A stretch of 64,000 bases of DNA from Saccharothrix ecbatanensis (GTDB lineage Bacteria > Actinomycetota > Actinomycetes > Mycobacteriales > Pseudonocardiaceae), in contig NZ_JACHMO010000001.1 in the NCBI RefSeq assembly GCF_014205015.1, positions 868,001 through 932,000 on the forward strand, in the 5' to 3' direction. Every line of letters begins with the position of its first letter. Positions within the stretch are counted from its first letter, which is position 1. Below, one piece after another: positions 1-7,864 of the stretch. Below the pieces are notes generated by a model that did no database searches, had not been told where the DNA came from, and saw only the letters and a list, made by a program, of their open reading frames with translations. The translations under genes were made by a program, and so were the position numbers.

Positions 1-293
1 AGTCGTACACCGCGACGTTCACCCCCGGGTACCAACCCGGTTACACCGGCCCGAGTGGTCCGTTCAAGGTCGAGGCGTGGGTGAGCCACGACGACGGCGC
101 CACCTGGCAGCCCGCGGGCGTCGAGCACACGAGAAAGGACGAAGGCGCCGAGTTCCGCCTCCGGGCCCCCAAGGACGCCGAGTTCGTGGCACTGCGGGTC
201 AAGGCGACCGACGCGGCAGGCAACACCATCGACCAAACCATCACCCGCGCGTGGAAGGTGTCACCGCGGCACACCGGCCGTACCCACGAATGA
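1..293 (+). CDS. C-terminal end of a secreted protein (protease-like tail), partial
   Basis: The reading frame is open from base 3 to the TGA at 291-293, so only about 96 C-terminal residues are inside the window. The tail has the beta-rich pattern WVSHDDGATWQPAGV followed by LRVKATDAAGNTIDQTITRAW. This pattern is familiar from the C-terminal region of large exported actinobacterial subtilases and other secreted multidomain proteins. No catalytic residues lie in the visible part, so the enzyme class is a guess and only secretion-type architecture is supported. A strong hairpin follows 22 bases after the stop, consistent with the end of a transcription unit. Confidence 0.5.
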   Translation, partial: SYTATFTPGYQPGYTGPSGPFKVEAWVSHDDGATWQPAGVEHTRKDEGAEFRLRAPKDAEFVALRVKATDAAGNTIDQTITRAWKVSPRHTGRTHE

Positions 294-315
294 CGTCGTT
301 CTGATCCCATTCCCC

Positions 316-352
316 GGTGTGGAGGGGCCCGCGCGATGGGCCCCTCCACACC
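316..352 (+). terminator. Perfect 15-bp hairpin after the first gene
   Basis: Bases 316-330 and 338-352 are exact inverted repeats (GGTGTGGAGGGGCCC arm) with a 7-base loop. It lies 22 bases after the stop codon. No U-tract follows, which is common for actinobacterial terminators. The rest of 353-607 shows nothing recognisable. Confidence 0.8.
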
Positions 353-607
353 GTTCCGGTTGCTCGCCGTGGGCAACCTGAACCGGCCCGGCTTTGGTGG
401 AGGCTCTGATGTGCCCCGAGCTTCGTGGAGTCGACTGGTCGGACTTCATGCCACGATTGGGACGGTGTGGAGCCTTTCACACTGGTCGTCGCGGGCGAGG
501 GCTGAGCCGGAGGGCCGACGTCCCGGCCGGGGCCTTGTCCAAGGTCTTGACCATCCCCACCGGAGGCCGCAAGCCGATGTCGGGGGTGGCCGCTAGGGTG
601 CACCGTC

Positions 608-1966
608 ATGAATGCGGCTGATCTCGACTACCAGGCCCGGACCTTGTCCGGCTGCATTCCTCCGCAACTGGTCTCCCGGCTTCTCGAGCTCGGCCACGGG
701 AAGGAAGTGGAGTTCCAGGCCGGCCGTGGGGAGTGGTTCTGCGCGCGTGAGTGGGCACGGCTGCTCGGTGTCCAAGGGCGGCAGGCCGAGGCGTTGGAGG
801 TGCTCGCTCCGTACGTCGCCACGGGCTGGTGGCCGGCCGCCCGCGCCCAGGCGGAACTGTTGGAGAGCTGGGGGCGGGCCGAGGAGGCGATCGCGCTGGC
901 CCGGCCGTACGCCGAGGTCGTAGGGCTTCCGCTGGAGTTCTTCGGGCGGCTGCTGGCCCGGCACGGACGCCGGGACGAGGCGGTCGTGGTGCTGAGCGCC
1001 GGAATCGAGGGCTGGTTCCTCGCCACCGCTCTGGCAGAGGTCGTCGAGGGGTCGGGCCGGGAAGAAGACATCGCGGCGCTGCTGTCCGCGCGGATTCCGG
1101 CCCAGCACCGGTGCGACGGTCCTTGGTGCTGCCGCGGCCTCGACCCGGACATGGTAATCGGCCTGGTTGCCGCGATCCGCGAGCGCCAGGGCCGCATCGA
1201 CGAAGCGATCGCCTTGCTGCACACCCGGCAGCAGATCACCTCCGTGAACAACCGCGACCAGTTGGCCGACCTTCTGGCGAGGCATGACCGGATCGAGGAA
1301 CTGCGTGAGTACGCGGCGTCCGAGTACCACGGGCACGCCGCGCAGCGCCTGGCCGAGGTGTTGGAGGAGCGCGGTGACGTGGAAGGCGCGATCGCTGTGT
1401 ACCGGCAGCCGGGTGACTCACCGGTCCGTCAGTGTCGCGGTGCGGTCCAGTTGGCGCAGCTCCTGGCCCGGCATGGCCGGTGCGACGAGGCGATCGAGGT
1501 GATGCGCGTGCTCGCGGACTCTCCCGGTGGCGCGGAGGACTGGATCGTCGACACGCTGTGCACCTTGTACGCCGACCATGGCCGTGCCCGGGACGGCTTG
1601 GCCTACCTCGACACCCTGAAGGCGCGCCGTGACGGCGAGGAGGAGTGGGACTTTTTCAGGATGCGCCTTCGGCTCATGGCCGACTGCGGCTTGCTCGATG
1701 AAGCGATCGAGCAGGCGCGGGTGCACCCCGAGGGCGACACCTGGTACGCGGACTGGACCATCTCCGACCTTCTCGCCGAGGCTGGTCGTGCCGAGGAGGC
1801 TGTCGCAGTCCTGGAAGCACACGCCCCCGCCAACTGTGACTCTTTGGCCGGCCACCTCATCGACCTCGGCCGGATCAAGGAGGCTGTGGCAGTCCTCCAG
1901 CAGCGCAAGTCCGAGCCGGTCGTGCCTGTCTCGACGGGCACTTTCTCCACCGACCCCCCGTTCTGA
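608..1966 (+). CDS. TPR/SEL1-like helical repeat protein
   Basis: A 452-residue soluble protein with no signal peptide or membrane segment. It is built from degenerate helical hairpins of about 35 residues with the recurring pattern LLxxxGRxDEAI, for example LLARHGRRDEAVVVL, LLARHGRCDEAIEVM, LLAEAGRAEEAVAVL and LIDLGRIKEAVAVL. This is the tetratricopeptide-type solenoid seen in many actinobacterial proteins of unknown role, probably a protein-protein scaffold. No catalytic or DNA-binding domain is visible. The ATG at 608 is the first in frame and has only a weak purine stretch upstream. It stands alone, with a decayed gene downstream. The fold class is fairly sure; the function is unknown. 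Confidence 0.75.
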   Translation: MNAADLDYQARTLSGCIPPQLVSRLLELGHGKEVEFQAGRGEWFCAREWARLLGVQGRQAEALEVLAPYVATGWWPAARAQAELLESWGRAEEAIALARPYAEVVGLPLEFFGRLLARHGRRDEAVVVLSAGIEGWFLATALAEVVEGSGREEDIAALLSARIPAQHRCDGPWCCRGLDPDMVIGLVAAIRERQGRIDEAIALLHTRQQITSVNNRDQLADLLARHDRIEELREYAASEYHGHAAQRLAEVLEERGDVEGAIAVYRQPGDSPVRQCRGAVQLAQLLARHGRCDEAIEVMRVLADSPGGAEDWIVDTLCTLYADHGRARDGLAYLDTLKARRDGEEEWDFFRMRLRLMADCGLLDEAIEQARVHPEGDTWYADWTISDLLAEAGRAEEAVAVLEAHAPANCDSLAGHLIDLGRIKEAVAVLQQRKSEPVVPVSTGTFSTDPPF

Positions 1967-1997
1967 CACCGCTCTAGTTCAGAGAAGCCTGCATCCG

Positions 1998-2176
1998 ATG
2001 CCCAGGTTCTGGCCCGACCCCGTCCAACGCGACTGCCTCGTCGAGTTCCGTGACAACCTCATCGCCCGCCGCAGTGGCGCGAGGACCGGATCGACGCGCT
2101 GATCGCGGACCATGAGCGTTCGGGTGGGCCACTGTTCATCGCGGGCACGGTGTGGAACCAGGGCACTGTTCGGTGA
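1998..2176 (+). pseudogene. Remnant of an AAA/nucleoside-kinase-like protein
   Basis: Two short pieces in different frames read like one protein. The first starts MPRFWPDPVQRDCLVEFRDN at 1998. The second begins about 2081 and runs RIDALIADHERSGG then LFIAGTVWNQG to a stop at 2174-2176. The second pattern resembles the middle of AAA-family kinase-like proteins of Streptomyces and relatives, in which the P-loop lies upstream. No P-loop remains, and the pieces are out of frame with each other. The identification rests on short motifs remembered from the family, so it is tentative. Confidence 0.4.
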
Positions 2177-2391
2177 CCACGGCCATCCCCGACGCCTGCG
2201 TCAACCCCCGGATTCGGCGGGCCGACCCGCACCTGCCGACGATCCCGCGTCTGTTGCGTATCCTGCCCATAAGACAGATAGGTGCCCTCTGCCCTGAGAT
2301 GAATGTGGCGTCGCAACCAACATCATCCCAGGCCAGAGCGGCACCTATCGCCATCTACAGCCTCTGCCGCCGCGCTACTCGCGGATTCGGG

Positions 2392-2874
2392 TCAGGATGG
2401 TCGTCCAGGGAGGTTGTCACCCTGAGGAGGAAGGCTCGCCCGGCTCACGTTGCGGATTCGGGCGACATCGAACGCGTATTGATGGAAAATTTCCATCGTG
2501 TAAATATGACGCTTGGTGCGGCCGACCAGGTACACTTTACCTGTTTCGATTTCCTTCGCGAGGTAGGACCCGCTGAGCAGCGGTTGCCCGACCGAGATGC
2601 CATTGCCGTCAGTGCGCAGCCCGTCCCACCCTGCCCACAGGTTGAAGTAAGTCGCGGTATCGGGGACGTGGTGCCGTAGACCGTCAATTACCAGGTACAC
2701 CGCCTTCGTGCGAGGGTCCTGGTACCTGAATCCGTTACACCTGTTGCAGACCTCCTGAACTGTCACTGAGTCCGCGGGGTGAGCCACCTCGGTAGCTGAA
2801 GCGGGAACGTAATTAACGCCGACCAGTAACATCGCCGACAGGAGGCCGAGCGTCATCCTGGAAAGGATACTCAT
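2392..2874 (-). CDS. Small secreted protein with two VYLV-type repeats
   Basis: A 160-residue protein with an N-terminal signal peptide (MSILSRM, hydrophobic LGLLSAMLLVGV, then PASA before TEVAHP). The mature part contains two related segments: one with VYLVIDGLRHHVPDTATYF at about residues 58-76 and one with VYLVGRTKRHIYTMEIFHQY at about 114-133. Each is a short beta hairpin that states a value followed by a basic/aromatic stretch. Similar VYLV-x-G-K/R-R-x-I repeats occur in exported cell-surface proteins; no enzymatic role is known to me. CNRC (two cysteines) could form a disulfide. SD GAGGTGA lies 8 bases before the ATG. Base composition is less GC-rich than the neighbours, suggesting acquisition. 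Confidence 0.7.
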   Translation of the reverse strand: MSILSRMTLGLLSAMLLVGVNYVPASATEVAHPADSVTVQEVCNRCNGFRYQDPRTKAVYLVIDGLRHHVPDTATYFNLWAGWDGLRTDGNGISVGQPLLSGSYLAKEIETGKVYLVGRTKRHIYTMEIFHQYAFDVARIRNVSRASLPPQGDNLPGRPS

Positions 2875-3123
2875 ATAAGGGTCACCTCATAGTTTGAGTT
2901 TGTAGTGGGATCAGCGGACTGGCTTCGCGGTGCGCCCCGTCAGGAGCCCTGACTTGCGTGTCCACGGCAATGGTCCCGCTGACGATCTGAATGCCATGGT
3001 GCTCGCTGTCCTCTCTCGGGAGTTGTGCCTGATCACGGTCGGCGAGACACCATGGGGAAGCCTTCGGTGAACCTTGTAGGCGGCCACAAGGTCGGGTAGA
3101 GAGGTGGGTGGGGGTGGGGCGGC

Positions 3124-4747
3124 GTGGTCGAGTTCCGGTTACTGGGCACTGTCGAAGTGATGGTCGATGGTGTGCCGATCGATGTCGGGCACGCCCGTCA
3201 GCGCGACATACTGGCGGTGTTGCTCATCGATGTCGGTCAGGTGGTGCCGATCGACCGGCTGGCTGACCGGGTGTGGGGTGCGAGGCTTCCGCGCCGCCCG
3301 AACGATGCGCTCTACAGTTACCTGTCACGGTTGCGCACGGCGTTTCGCGGCATCGATGACGTCACCATCAAGCGGCAACGCGGGGTGGCGCTGTGGCGCG
3401 GAGGGGCGCTCGGCGAGTTCGATTCACCCTGGAGCGACTCCGTCCGCGCCGATCTGGACCGCCGGCAGCGCTACGCGGCCGCGCTGGAACGCAACGACCT
3501 CCGTCTCCGGACCGGACATCACGCCGACGTGCTGGCCGAACTGTCCGACGAGGCGATGCTCGATGAACGCGCCGCCGCGCAACTGGTCGAAGCGCTCCAG
3601 CTCGATGGGCGCCCGGCCGATGCGCTTGGAATCGCCACCGGGGCGTTTCCGGATGCACGACCTCGTACGGCTTTACGCCCGCGAACTCGCCGGCACGGTC
3701 GACAACCCGTGCGATCGGAAGGCAGCCCTCGATCGGCTTTTCGACCACTACCTGCACACGGCTTCCGCGGCGATGGACTTGTTCGCCGTGCACGAGCCCT
3801 ACCGGCGTCCACCCGAGCCGGCGCCGGGGTGCGCGACACCGGGCTTCGCTGGTTACCTGCAGGCGCGCGCCTGGCTGGACACCGAACGGCCGGCCCTGCT
3901 GGCCATGGGAGCCCACGCCGCGGCGTTCGGTCTCGAGCGGCATGCCGTGTGGCTTGCCGCGGTCCTCTACCGCTACCTCGACGTCGCAGCGCACTACGAA
4001 GACGCGCTGGTGCTGCACAGCAATGCGCTGGCGTTCACCGATCCCGGCAGTTTGGCCCGGGGGATCGCGCACCATGCCGTGGGCTGGACGTTGTTCCGGC
4101 TGGGCCGTGCGGACGAAGCTGCCGAACATCTCCGGCAAGCCCTGTCCAGCGCGCAAGACCACCGATCCGACCTCCTCGAAAGTGCGGTGCGCGACGGACT
4201 CGCTTCAGTCCACGACAGGTCCGGCCGGCGGTCCAGCGCGCGCAAGCAGCACGAGCTCGCACTCGCCGCCGCCCGGCGCGCCGGCCACACGCACCTCGAA
4301 GGAATCGCCTTGTGCGGTCTCGGCGAACACCACAGCTCATGCGGTGATCACCAGGAAGCTCTTCAGCACCTGCGAGAAAGCGGCCGGATCATCAGGGAAA
4401 TCGGTGACGGTGGCCTCTCGGGACGGATATTCGCGGCGCTGGGACGGACCTACGTAGGACTCCGCAGGACCGACGAAGCCGCCCGCTATCTCCAGCGCGC
4501 CCTGCACTTCGCCCGCGTCGGCCGAAACACCAGCCTCGAAGTCAGCGCACTCAACGATTTCGGCGCCATCGTCACGGCAGCTGAAGCGCTCGATCACCAC
4601 GAACAGGCGCTTGAACTCGCCAAGAGGATCGGGCACCGGCACGAACTCGTCCGAGCCCACCACGGCCTGGCCGAGGCACACCGGCAGTTGGGCAACCACA
4701 CGAAAGCCGCAGCACATCTCGAAGCGGCCGACAGCACACACTGGTGA
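3124..4747 (+). pseudogene. SARP/AfsR-type regulator broken by internal deletions
   Basis: The start (GTG 3124) encodes a typical SARP winged-helix domain: VEFRLLGTVEVMVDGVPIDV, then LLIDVGQVVPIDRLADRVWG and LYSYLSRLRTAF. The text then jumps from VTIKRQ directly to ALWRGGALGEFDSPW, so about 30-35 residues of the normal linker are missing in frame. The bacterial transcriptional activation domain runs to about 3640. There the sequence jumps, with a frame change, to FRMHDLVRLYARELAGTVDN, which in AfsR-like proteins comes after the NB-ARC ATPase. The whole P-loop ATPase (roughly 300 residues) is absent. The C-terminal TPR region (ALGRTYVGLRRTDEAARYLQ etc.) is intact to 4747 in the second frame. 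As read, no single protein joins the two halves. Confidence 0.8.
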
Positions 4748-4921
4748 GCAGGTCACGCAGCCGGTTCACACCGCGCACCCAGTCGGCCATGAGGTCTTCG
4801 CGGTGCGCGGTGAGCTCGCCCTATCGGGCCGGAAAGCGGCGCACTGGTTTCCCGGCGGGGTTGTCGGCTTTCGCGAACGCGGAGCAGGACCCCTCCGTCG
4901 ACACTGGTCGGCGGCTGATCG

Positions 4922-5404
4922 CTACCAGCCCTCGTCGCGCAGCACGGCTCGCGGCTCGTCGTCGTCATCGTCCCGGCTCGCGGGCTTGGGACGGGACGGC
5001 GCGGGGCGGGACGGCACCGGGCCGGAGGGTGTCGGCTGGGGCGTGGGTGCAGTCGGCAGGAGCGGAATGTCGCGGAGTACCCCTTCCGCCCGTAGTTCCT
5101 CGTGCAGGCGGTGGGTTTCGGAGCGGACCTGCGCGGCTGCCCGTTGCACGGCGTCGACCACGAGTCGGGCGATGTCGCCTTTGGCGGTCGGGGAGATCCG
5201 AAGGTCGACGAGCATGCCCCCGGAGTCGACGGTGGCCTGCACGGCGTTGTCCGGCGATGTCGCCGTGGCGGTGATGTTCTTCATCCGCGACTGGGCTTGC
5301 AGCATGGCTTCGTTGCGGCGCTTCATGCGGCTCAGGCGCTCGCCGGTGGCCTCTTGCAGTGCTGCCGCCCTGGCGTTGATCGCCTCCGGGTCCATGTTGG
5401 TCAT
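4922..5404 (-). CDS. YbaB/EbfC-family nucleoid-associated-like protein
   Basis: A 160-residue protein. Residues about 5-105 match the YbaB/EbfC fold: a long helix (INARAAALQEATGERLSRMK), a beta sheet with SPDNAVQATVDSGGMLVDLRI, and a second helix. The last 50 residues are a Pro/Arg/Asp-rich tail with five consecutive Asp. Family members bind DNA as dimers. In actinobacteria, variants often sit beside WXG/EspC-type secretion substrates, as here. The ATG at 5404 overlaps the stop of the upstream gene by four bases (ATGA), so translation is probably coupled. It is the third gene of a three-gene operon. Confidence 0.85.
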   Translation of the reverse strand: MTNMDPEAINARAAALQEATGERLSRMKRRNEAMLQAQSRMKNITATATSPDNAVQATVDSGGMLVDLRISPTAKGDIARLVVDAVQRAAAQVRSETHRLHEELRAEGVLRDIPLLPTAPTPQPTPSGPVPSRPAPSRPKPASRDDDDDEPRAVLRDEGW

Positions 5405-6318
5405 CGGCCCTTACCCACGCCCGCGCCCGTCTTGCCGATGCCGTCGTCCGGGACCAGAGGGCCGGTGTCGACCTTCTTGTTGATCTCCTCGCCCTGGTCG
5501 GAGCCCAGGTTGAACTCGCGCGGGTCGAAATTCGCCCGGGTCGCGATGGTGGGCGGCTCCGGGTTGACGTCCGGGAGGTGCGGCTTGTTCAGCAATTCGT
5601 CGAGGATGTTCCGCAAACCCTGTTCGAGCGCCGCGAGTTGCTCCTCGTAGAGGCGCCGCAGACCTTCCAGCCCATCCGCCAGGCGCTGCATGACGTCGCC
5701 CTCGTTCTCGCCGCCGTCGCCGAGTTCGATGATCACGCTGCCGATGCCGGACAGGAAGCCCAGGGCGGCGCCCACGAGACCGCCTTTGGTGATGGCGCCG
5801 CCCACGGTGCTCGAGAACACGCCGACCACCGCGCTGCCGACCTTCCAGCCCTGCATCTCGTCGTCCTCCGCCGCGGCGGCGAGGCCACCGTCAGCCTGCC
5901 CCACGAGGTCGAGCAGGTCCGATCGCACGGCGAGGAGCAGCGCTTGGTAGGCCTTCATCACGATGGCGACGGCTTCCAGCGCCTCACCTTGGCGCAGGAC
6001 GGCGGCGTGCATGTTGTTGAGGTAGGCCTCGAAGTTGTCCGCGGCCGTGCCGTGCCAGTCGGCGATGTCGGTCGCGGCGCTGCTCAGCGACTGCGGGGCG
6101 TGCGATCCGACTTGCATGGAGGCGTCCTCGAACGACTGGCGCATCAGGTCGGCGGCCTCGTCGTCACCGGCGGTGAACGGCAGGAAGCCGTCGTGCACGC
6201 GCTGGGTCAGCGGCGTGACCTGGCCCCAGGTGATCGTGGTCGTGATCTCGGCGAAGTACTCGGCGTAGATCATCACGCGGTCGTGCCACGTCGAGTTGGC
6301 CGGGATGAGCCTGCCCAT
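5401..6318 (-). CDS. WXG100/PPE-like type VII secretion substrate
   Basis: A 305-residue protein. The N-terminal 150 residues are helical and include IADWHGTAADNFEAYLNNMH, a WXG-type turn between two long helices. The middle holds a hydrophobic Gly-rich hairpin (VGSAVVGVFSSTVGG, then GLVGAALGFLSGIGSVII), and the tail is acidic with a coiled-coil region (LRRLYEEQLAALEQGLRN). This layout (helical hairpin, glycine-rich hydrophobic stretch, disordered tail) is usual for large ESX-exported proteins of Pseudonocardiales. No signal peptide is present, as expected for type VII cargo. It begins three bases after its upstream neighbour. No EccC/EccD machinery is in the window, so it would rely on a system encoded elsewhere. 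Confidence 0.75.
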   Translation of the reverse strand: MGRLIPANSTWHDRVMIYAEYFAEITTTITWGQVTPLTQRVHDGFLPFTAGDDEAADLMRQSFEDASMQVGSHAPQSLSSAATDIADWHGTAADNFEAYLNNMHAAVLRQGEALEAVAIVMKAYQALLLAVRSDLLDLVGQADGGLAAAAEDDEMQGWKVGSAVVGVFSSTVGGAITKGGLVGAALGFLSGIGSVIIELGDGGENEGDVMQRLADGLEGLRRLYEEQLAALEQGLRNILDELLNKPHLPDVNPEPPTIATRANFDPREFNLGSDQGEEINKKVDTGPLVPDDGIGKTGAGVGKGR

Positions 6319-6321
6319 GGT

Positions 6322-6630
6322 TCACACCTGCCCGTCGGCGTAGCGGTAGCGCTCCACGATCTCCAGCACGGCTTGCCGGGCAAGGTCGAGGTTGTCGCGG
6401 TTGTCCTTGATGTCGCGGAAGACCTGGGCGAAGACCTCGGTCCAGGCCGTCGTCACGCCGTTCAGCACGTCCGTCACGTCCGAGCCGGACGCGAAGGCGT
6501 TGGCCGACATCGAGAGCGTGTCGCCCACGTAGCCGCCGGCCACCTCCAGGTCGGTGATGGCCATCGGCAGCTTGTCGGTGGCCACCCGTCGCAGTTCGTC
6601 CACCTCGACGGAGAACCCGTCCCCGGTCAT
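6322..6630 (-). CDS. EspC-like type VII secretion partner
   Basis: A 102-residue helical protein starting MTGDGFSVEVDELRRVATD. Helix-turn-helix organisation with a central Gly/Ala turn (GGYVGDTLSMSANAF) and a second long helix ending LEIVERYRYADGQV resembles EspC-type secretion-associated proteins. The start at 6630 is chosen because AAAGGGGG lies 6 bases upstream on this strand; an upstream in-frame ATG at 6729 has no ribosome site and would add an unlikely basic leader. First gene of the operon with the WXG-like and YbaB-like genes; presumably forms a heterodimer with the following protein for export. Confidence 0.7.
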   Translation of the reverse strand: MTGDGFSVEVDELRRVATDKLPMAITDLEVAGGYVGDTLSMSANAFASGSDVTDVLNGVTTAWTEVFAQVFRDIKDNRDNLDLARQAVLEIVERYRYADGQV

Positions 6631-6856
6631 ATCAGCCCCCCTTTCGGCTTGTCGGCCAACGTAACGGAGCGTGTGGGAGCGGTGCCGGGGAACAGGGCAA
6701 GTCGACTTCGATTCACCCGCTTGACTCACTGCCGGATCAGCCGGCCTGCGGTCACAGGGAGACTGCGAAGAGGTGGGTCATCGCTGGGAACCATTCCCTG
6801 AGCCTGTGGGCGGGGCTCCTTGCACCTTCTCGGGGGCTCGCACAACCTTCCATGGT

Positions 6857-7804
6857 TCAGGCGCGGGCGTAGCGTTCCGCGAGGGTGCGCAGCAGTGGCC
6901 TGAGCTCGTTGGGTGACTCGACGGTGAAGTCCATGCCCAGCATGCCGATGTAGGCGGTGATCGTGTCGAGCGAGTCGGCGCCGGTGACGAGGACCGAGGT
7001 GGTGTCGGTGACCGTCTCGACCACGCCGACGGCGGGGTGGATCCGGTCGAGGACGGCCTGCGCCGGGGCGTCGACCCGCAGGCGTGCGTGGACCTGCCAG
7101 CCGCTGAACGCGACACGGCGCATGGTGAAGCTGGTGTAGTCCTCGTCGGGGAGGGTGGTGGGGGCGAACCGGCGGTGGGTGCGCATGCGTGGCGTGATCC
7201 AGTCCGCCCGGTAGACGTCCCACTCGCCACTGGACGGGTCGCGGGCGACGAGGTACCAGCGTCGCTTCCAGGCGAGCAGGCGGTAGGGCTCGACGAGCAG
7301 CGAGGTGTCGCGGTAGTCGAAGCGGAACCACTCGACGTCGTGGATCGCGGTCGCGATGGTGCGCAGCACGGCGGGGTCGACCTCGGGGTCCGGGGCGTCG
7401 GTGTCGGTGTTCTCCGGCGCGTGGTCGACGACCGAGGCAAGCGCCTCCACCGTCGGCCGCAGGCGTGGTGGCAGGACCTGTTCGAGCTTGGCCAGCGCGC
7501 GGGCGCTGGAGGTCTCGAGCCCGGCGATGCCGCGGCCGGCGCGCAACCCGATCGCCACGGCCACCGCCTCCTCGTCGTCCAGGAGCAGCGGGGGGAGCTT
7601 GCCGCCCGCTCCGAGCCGGTAGCCGCCCGCTGCGCCGCGGGTGGCGTCGACGGGATAGTCGAGCGTGCGCAGGCGTTCCACGTCGTTGCGGATGGTGCGG
7701 GTCGTGACGCCCAGCCGGTCGGCGAGTTCGGTGCCGCTCCACGACGGGCGTGACTGGAGCAGCGCCAGGAGCGCGAGGAGCCGTGCCGATGTGTCCGCGG
7801 TCAC
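6857..7804 (-). CDS. WYL-domain transcriptional regulator (YafY type)
   Basis: A 315-residue regulator. Residues about 1-60 form an HTH_11-type winged helix (SARLLALLALLQSRPSW, then LADRLGVTTRTIRNDVERL). A beta-wing with GGYRLGAGGKLPPLLLDDEE follows. The centre is a WYL domain (RLLAWKRRWYLVARDPSSGEW) and the end is the WCX extension. WYL domains sense small ligands or nucleic acid. The GTG at 7804 is chosen because GGAGGA sits 7 bases upstream. The gene is divergent from the hydrolase at 7865, with a perfect palindrome in the gap, so local autoregulation and control of the hydrolase are likely. Confidence 0.9.
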   Translation of the reverse strand: MTADTSARLLALLALLQSRPSWSGTELADRLGVTTRTIRNDVERLRTLDYPVDATRGAAGGYRLGAGGKLPPLLLDDEEAVAVAIGLRAGRGIAGLETSSARALAKLEQVLPPRLRPTVEALASVVDHAPENTDTDAPDPEVDPAVLRTIATAIHDVEWFRFDYRDTSLLVEPYRLLAWKRRWYLVARDPSSGEWDVYRADWITPRMRTHRRFAPTTLPDEDYTSFTMRRVAFSGWQVHARLRVDAPAQAVLDRIHPAVGVVETVTDTTSVLVTGADSLDTITAYIGMLGMDFTVESPNELRPLLRTLAERYARA

Positions 7805-7821
7805 TGCGACATCCTCCGTCT

Positions 7822-7844
7822 TATAGGAACGGGCCTTTCCTATA
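7822..7844. promoter_or_regulatory. Palindromic operator between WYL regulator and hydrolase
   Basis: TATAGGAA (7822-7829) and TTCCTATA (7837-7844) are a perfect inverted repeat separated by 7 bases, giving a 23-bp site. It lies in the 60-bp gap between the divergent starts at 7804 and 7865, where it would cover both promoters. It is most likely the binding site of the adjacent WYL regulator; this is inferred from position only. Confidence 0.7.
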
Positions 7845-7864
7845 TGCACTTTAACGTCTGTGTC

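Noticed and set aside
4748..4921. Additional gene between the SARP remnant and the YbaB-like gene
   Set aside because: Only short frames without ribosome site or recognisable motif.
6726..7742. Long Arg/Pro/His-rich open frame on the minus strand
   Set aside because: It is the antisense-phase shadow of the WYL regulator on the same strand, has low-complexity composition, and no ribosome site or family resemblance.
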